Below are positions 8,729 through 11,191 of a stretch of DNA of 11,191 bases, one piece after another. Under the pieces are notes generated by a model that was given only the letters and a program-made list of their open reading frames with translations, was not told the origin of the DNA and searched no databases. Position 1 is the first letter of the stretch; every line of letters begins with the position of its first letter. The stretch covers positions 1 to 11,191 of the forward strand of contig JBLIMK010000108.1 in the NCBI GenBank assembly GCA_047638715.1. Reading direction: 5' to 3'. The translations under genes were made by a program, and so were the position numbers. The stretch is from SHLQ01 sp047638715 (GTDB taxonomy: Bacteria > Actinomycetota > Acidimicrobiia > Acidimicrobiales > SHLQ01).

Positions 8729-9193
8729 CGCCGCTGATCCTTTGTCCGCCGTTGCCTAAGGCAGAAGGTACCGAAGTCTTCGGACAGATTAAAAGTCGAA
8801 TTTGACACAGCTGGCTCGCCAAAGCTGCAATCCGCGGTCGCAGAGCCAGTCGACGTCCCGCACGGCGGTGGCCTGTGAGCGAATCCACTCATCGTGTTGC
8901 CCTGCGGAGATCTCTTTCGTGTCGATTCCGTTCCATGAAGAGCAATAGCGAGCGTCACTTGTCGACATCGTGGTCGAGAGCCGGGGTAAAGTACATGTTG
9001 CATCAGCGTGATCATGAAGCCGAGCATCATGTTCGTGCCCGTCCGTCACGCAGAGTCCAGCGCTCAACTCCCATTTCGGCTCGCCGATTGGCTACGTGAT
9101 CAGGCGAAAGACCTGTTGACGGGACACGGTAATGGATCACGACCAACTCGAGCTCGGTCATTGCGGGCGAACAAAGAGGGGCATTTCGATCTG
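8729..9193. other. Divergent gap between methyltransferase and ligase genes
   Basis: This 465-base stretch should hold promoters for both flanking genes. Besides the candidate small minus-strand ORF at 8789-8968 it contains an open + strand extension of the ligase frame back to a GTG at 9008. No clear promoter, terminator, tRNA or repeat was found. Confidence 0.5.
8789..8968 (-). CDS. Possible 59-residue hypothetical protein or gene remnant
   Basis: A minus-strand ORF reads MSTSDARYCSSWNG and continues with DEWIRSQATAVRDVDWLCDR and LQLWRASCVKFDF. Its codon use is strikingly gene-like: most third positions are G or C, with tidy Asp, Val, Arg and Trp codons, whereas the same frame upstream of the ATG turns into His/Asp/Thr-rich low-quality sequence. 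It contains four tryptophans and three cysteines and no membrane segment. No ribosome site is visible before the ATG at 8968. It could be a small gene co-transcribed with the methyltransferase, or the surviving C-terminal end of a lost gene. I do not recognise the family. Confidence 0.35.
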   Translation of the reverse strand: MSTSDARYCSSWNGIDTKEISAGQHDEWIRSQATAVRDVDWLCDRGLQLWRASCVKFDF

Positions 9194-10516
9194 ATGGCAG
9201 TGATCACGTCATCGACCATGAGGGGAGCTGTTGGGCGCCGTCGCAGGTTCGAGCTGACAGGGGTTGTCCATCCTGGACTGCCGTTTTACGTCGTTGTGCT
9301 TCTTCCAGTGTTTTGGGCGCTGGGTGTTGGGTTCTTCACCTTTGCGATCGCAGCTCTTCCGATGGGGTTGGGTTTGTTGTTGATCAAGCCCATTCGTGTG
9401 CCTCGCGGCTTTGGGTTGTGGTTGTTGTTCGTCGGGTGGATGTTGATCTCGGCCTTGATGCTCGAACCCACGGTGAATCGGTATTTGTCGTTTCTTGTTC
9501 GGGCGTCGGTGTACATCGCGGCGACGATCATCTTCTTGTACGTGTACAACATGCCCCAGAAATATTTGCCCACAGGGAGAATCCTGAACGTTCTCGGCGG
9601 CATCTTTGTCTTCGCGGCCATTGTTGGCGGGTATCTCGGACTGATTCTGGGTGAGGTTCGTTTCAACACCCCGTTCTCGCAGATCCTGCCACGCTCAATG
9701 TTGCAGAATTCGTTCGTCAACAGCGTTGTGCGGCCTCCTTTTGCGCAGCGACACGACTTTCTTGGATTCCCGATCAATCGTCCAGCGATGCCCTTCTCGT
9801 CTACGAATGATTGGGCGGCGACACTCGCTCCTGGAACGTTCGCCGCTATTGCGGCTGCCGCGCGGGCCCAACGTTTCCGCCGTTTCATGCCGGTTCTTGC
9901 GCTCCTTGCTTTGGTGCCGATGGCTGTCTCGGCCAACCGCGCACTGTGGATTACGTTGATCCTTGCGGTCTTTTACGTCGCTGCTCGGCGGGCATCGTCG
10001 GGGCAACTCGTTCTGGCTATCCGTCTCGTGATTGTGTTCGTGTTCGCTGGTGCGTTGATCTTGGTCTCGCCACTCGGCGAGATCGTGGGTGCTCGAGCAA
10101 CGAGCAGTCACTCGATCGAGGCGCGAGGCGACATCTATACAGATGTGCTCGAAGCAGTGCCCGGCTCGCCGATCCTCGGCTACGGCGCCCCGCTAGCGAA
10201 TCCGAATCCAAATCGTCCGGCGATCGGGACACACGGCATGTTGTGGACGTCGCTCTTCAGCCAGGGGATTCCTGGTGCGATCTTTTATGTCGGATTCTGG
10301 ATCGGCATGACCCTGCGGACTGGGCGAAATGTGCGCAACCAAGAACATTTGCTCCTTCATCTCGCTGTGGCCTCTTCACTTCCCACACTGCTGTTTTACG
10401 ACCACATTCCCGCGGCGTTGCCGATGTTGATGATCTGTGCAGCCGTCATTCTCCGAGATAGTCGAGAGAGTGATGCCCGCAGCGCGGCTGCCGTCTCACG
10501 GCATACAAACCGATGA
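9194..10516 (+). CDS. O-antigen ligase/polymerase-like multi-pass membrane protein
   Basis: A 440-residue integral membrane protein with about ten to twelve hydrophobic segments, for example near 31-50, 73-90, 102-118, 131-152, 232-264, 274-292, 355-373 and 386-421. A large extracytoplasmic-type loop at about 293-355 holds RGDIYTDVLEAVPGSPILGYG, followed by THGMLWTSLFSQGIPG. This is the Arg...Pro-Ile-x-Gly-Tyr-Gly...His pattern of the Wzy/WaaL (O-antigen ligase) superfamily, which joins or polymerises undecaprenyl-linked glycans. The start is uncertain. ATG 9194 is chosen because the hydrophobic core begins 30 residues later and an AGAGGGG lies upstream, though 12 bases away. The frame is open to GTG 9008 (62 more soluble residues) and ATG 9218 is also possible. 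Codons are TTG/GTT-rich compared with the ole genes, a common sign of polysaccharide-locus transfer. Substrate is unknown. Confidence 0.78.
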   Translation: MAVITSSTMRGAVGRRRRFELTGVVHPGLPFYVVVLLPVFWALGVGFFTFAIAALPMGLGLLLIKPIRVPRGFGLWLLFVGWMLISALMLEPTVNRYLSFLVRASVYIAATIIFLYVYNMPQKYLPTGRILNVLGGIFVFAAIVGGYLGLILGEVRFNTPFSQILPRSMLQNSFVNSVVRPPFAQRHDFLGFPINRPAMPFSSTNDWAATLAPGTFAAIAAAARAQRFRRFMPVLALLALVPMAVSANRALWITLILAVFYVAARRASSGQLVLAIRLVIVFVFAGALILVSPLGEIVGARATSSHSIEARGDIYTDVLEAVPGSPILGYGAPLANPNPNRPAIGTHGMLWTSLFSQGIPGAIFYVGFWIGMTLRTGRNVRNQEHLLLHLAVASSLPTLLFYDHIPAALPMLMICAAVILRDSRESDARSAAAVSRHTNR

Positions 10517-10705
10517 GTCGGCAAGCGCCACGGCCGATGAGACACCCGTCATTCACGGCGCCTGTGGCGTCGGTGTAGGTCAGGGTCCCGCACTAGGTGT
10601 TGCCACGGGTGTGTAGAAGGTTGTGGTATCGCCGGTTTGTCTGCCGCTGTTCGTCAACCCGAGACGGATCGACGGTCGAATCCATCGATGTTCGCTGAAC
10701 CGTCG
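10517..10705. other. Convergent intergenic gap without recognised features
   Basis: The gap lies between the ligase-like gene and the phosphatase. It holds only weak symmetries: CGCCAC/GTGGCG arms about 35 bases apart near 10530-10575, and GAACCGT/ACGGTTC with a four-base loop at 10697-10714. The latter is the best candidate terminator for the phosphatase transcript but lacks a U-run. Confidence 0.35.
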
Positions 10706-11191
10706 TCACGGTTCGATGTGGTGGCCGCCGCATCGCTGATTGAGTACGCGTAGAACCCGGTCGTCGCGTTTGGTGCTGAGGACCGAAGCTGTAGCGGTAT
10801 CGAGGACGAACCGTTTCCCTTCACCAGCGTCGAGTCCAATCCATCGCGCGATGAGAATTGCCAGCAGATGACCATGGGCGAAGACAACCACGGGGCCATC
10901 GGCTGCCGCTGTCTGGAGACGTTCGATCGCTCGATCCGCGCGGGCGCCGACATCGACCGCCGATTCGCCCCCGTCCAGCGCTCCAACCCACTTCGACCAT
11001 CCTGGCTCAGCGAGCTGAATCTCATTATTCGTGCGACCCTCATAGACGCCGTAGTCCCATTCGAGAAGGTCGTCGTCGATCGAGAGTTTGCCGATTACGC
11101 CCGCGTTGTTCGCTGTATCGAGCGCACGAGAAAGCGGCGAGGAGAAGCGGTGAGCGAAATCCCAGCCGCGCAGCGTTGGGCCCACCATGGC
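10706..11191 (-). CDS. Histidine phosphatase (phosphoglycerate mutase-like) family protein, N-terminus cut by window edge
   Basis: The visible 161 residues are the central and C-terminal part of a histidine phosphatase. FSSPLSRALDTA is the usual segment after the first strand; LLEWDYGVYEGRTNNEI carries the catalytic acid (Glu43 counting from the first visible Met at 11188); VVFAHGHLLAILIARW holds the second catalytic His of the family core. The nucleophile RHG motif, about 40 residues from the N-terminus in this family, is not in the window, so the gene must continue beyond 11191 and the Met at 11188 is internal. Substrates in this superfamily range from phosphosugars to small metabolites, and none can be inferred here. 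The stop codon (complement of 10706-10708) lies in a 7-bp inverted repeat (10697-10714). It converges with the ligase gene across a 189-base gap. Confidence 0.85.
   Translation of the reverse strand, partial: AMVGPTLRGWDFAHRFSSPLSRALDTANNAGVIGKLSIDDDLLEWDYGVYEGRTNNEIQLAEPGWSKWVGALDGGESAVDVGARADRAIERLQTAAADGPVVVFAHGHLLAILIARWIGLDAGEGKRFVLDTATASVLSTKRDDRVLRVLNQRCGGHHIEP

Noticed and set aside
10517..10610. Minus-strand readable stretch with TLTYTDATGAVNDG-like residues, resembling a wall-protein repeat
   Set aside because: No start codon, and the frame runs straight into sequence antisense to the ligase gene; most likely coincidence.
10697..10714. GAACCGT/ACGGTTC hairpin at the end of the phosphatase gene
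   Set aside because: Perfect but short (7 bp), overlaps the stop codon and has no U-run. Mentioned only as a weak terminator candidate.

Overview
The window is 11.2 kb of moderately high-GC bacterial DNA (GC about 60% by eye), densely coded, with short Shine-Dalgarno-like sites and many start/stop overlaps. The gene content suggests an actinobacterium, possibly of the Acidimicrobiia/Ilumatobacter type. The pointers are an OleB-OleC fusion (known from actinobacteria such as Micrococcus luteus), a DUF3179-like fragment and the codon use. The lineage is an inference; no rRNA or other marker gene is present.

Left part (5-2758, + strand): a tight operon for meta-cleavage of a catechol-type aromatic acid. 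It encodes an HpaE-like aldehyde dehydrogenase, a candidate 36-residue microprotein, a LigA-like small subunit and a LigB-like catalytic subunit of a class III extradiol dioxygenase. The LigAB pair would open the ring and the dehydrogenase would oxidise the resulting semialdehyde to the acid. The four reading frames are joined by ATGA, ATGA and TGATG overlaps.

Middle (2849-7438, - strand): a complete long-chain olefin pathway in the order oleA, oleBC (one fused gene), oleD. OleA condenses two fatty acyl-CoAs head to head. OleD reduces the beta-keto acid. The OleC domain makes a beta-lactone, and the OleB domain decarboxylates it to a cis-olefin. The two operons converge on a pair of near-identical palindromes (2805-2852), which may act as a two-way terminator and look like members of a dispersed palindromic repeat family.

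Right part (7543-11191): a short secreted or anchored protein that looks like the N-terminal stub of a DUF3179 protein; a class I SAM methyltransferase (- strand) with a possible 59-residue ORF upstream of it; a multi-pass O-antigen ligase/polymerase-like membrane protein (+ strand, unusually TTG/GTT-rich); and, cut by the right edge, a histidine phosphatase (- strand). The methyltransferase and ligase look like parts of a surface-polysaccharide locus.

The palindrome CGATCG occurs about 30 times in the window by hand count, against roughly 3-4 expected from composition. I saw no tRNA, rRNA, CRISPR array, transposase or recombinase.
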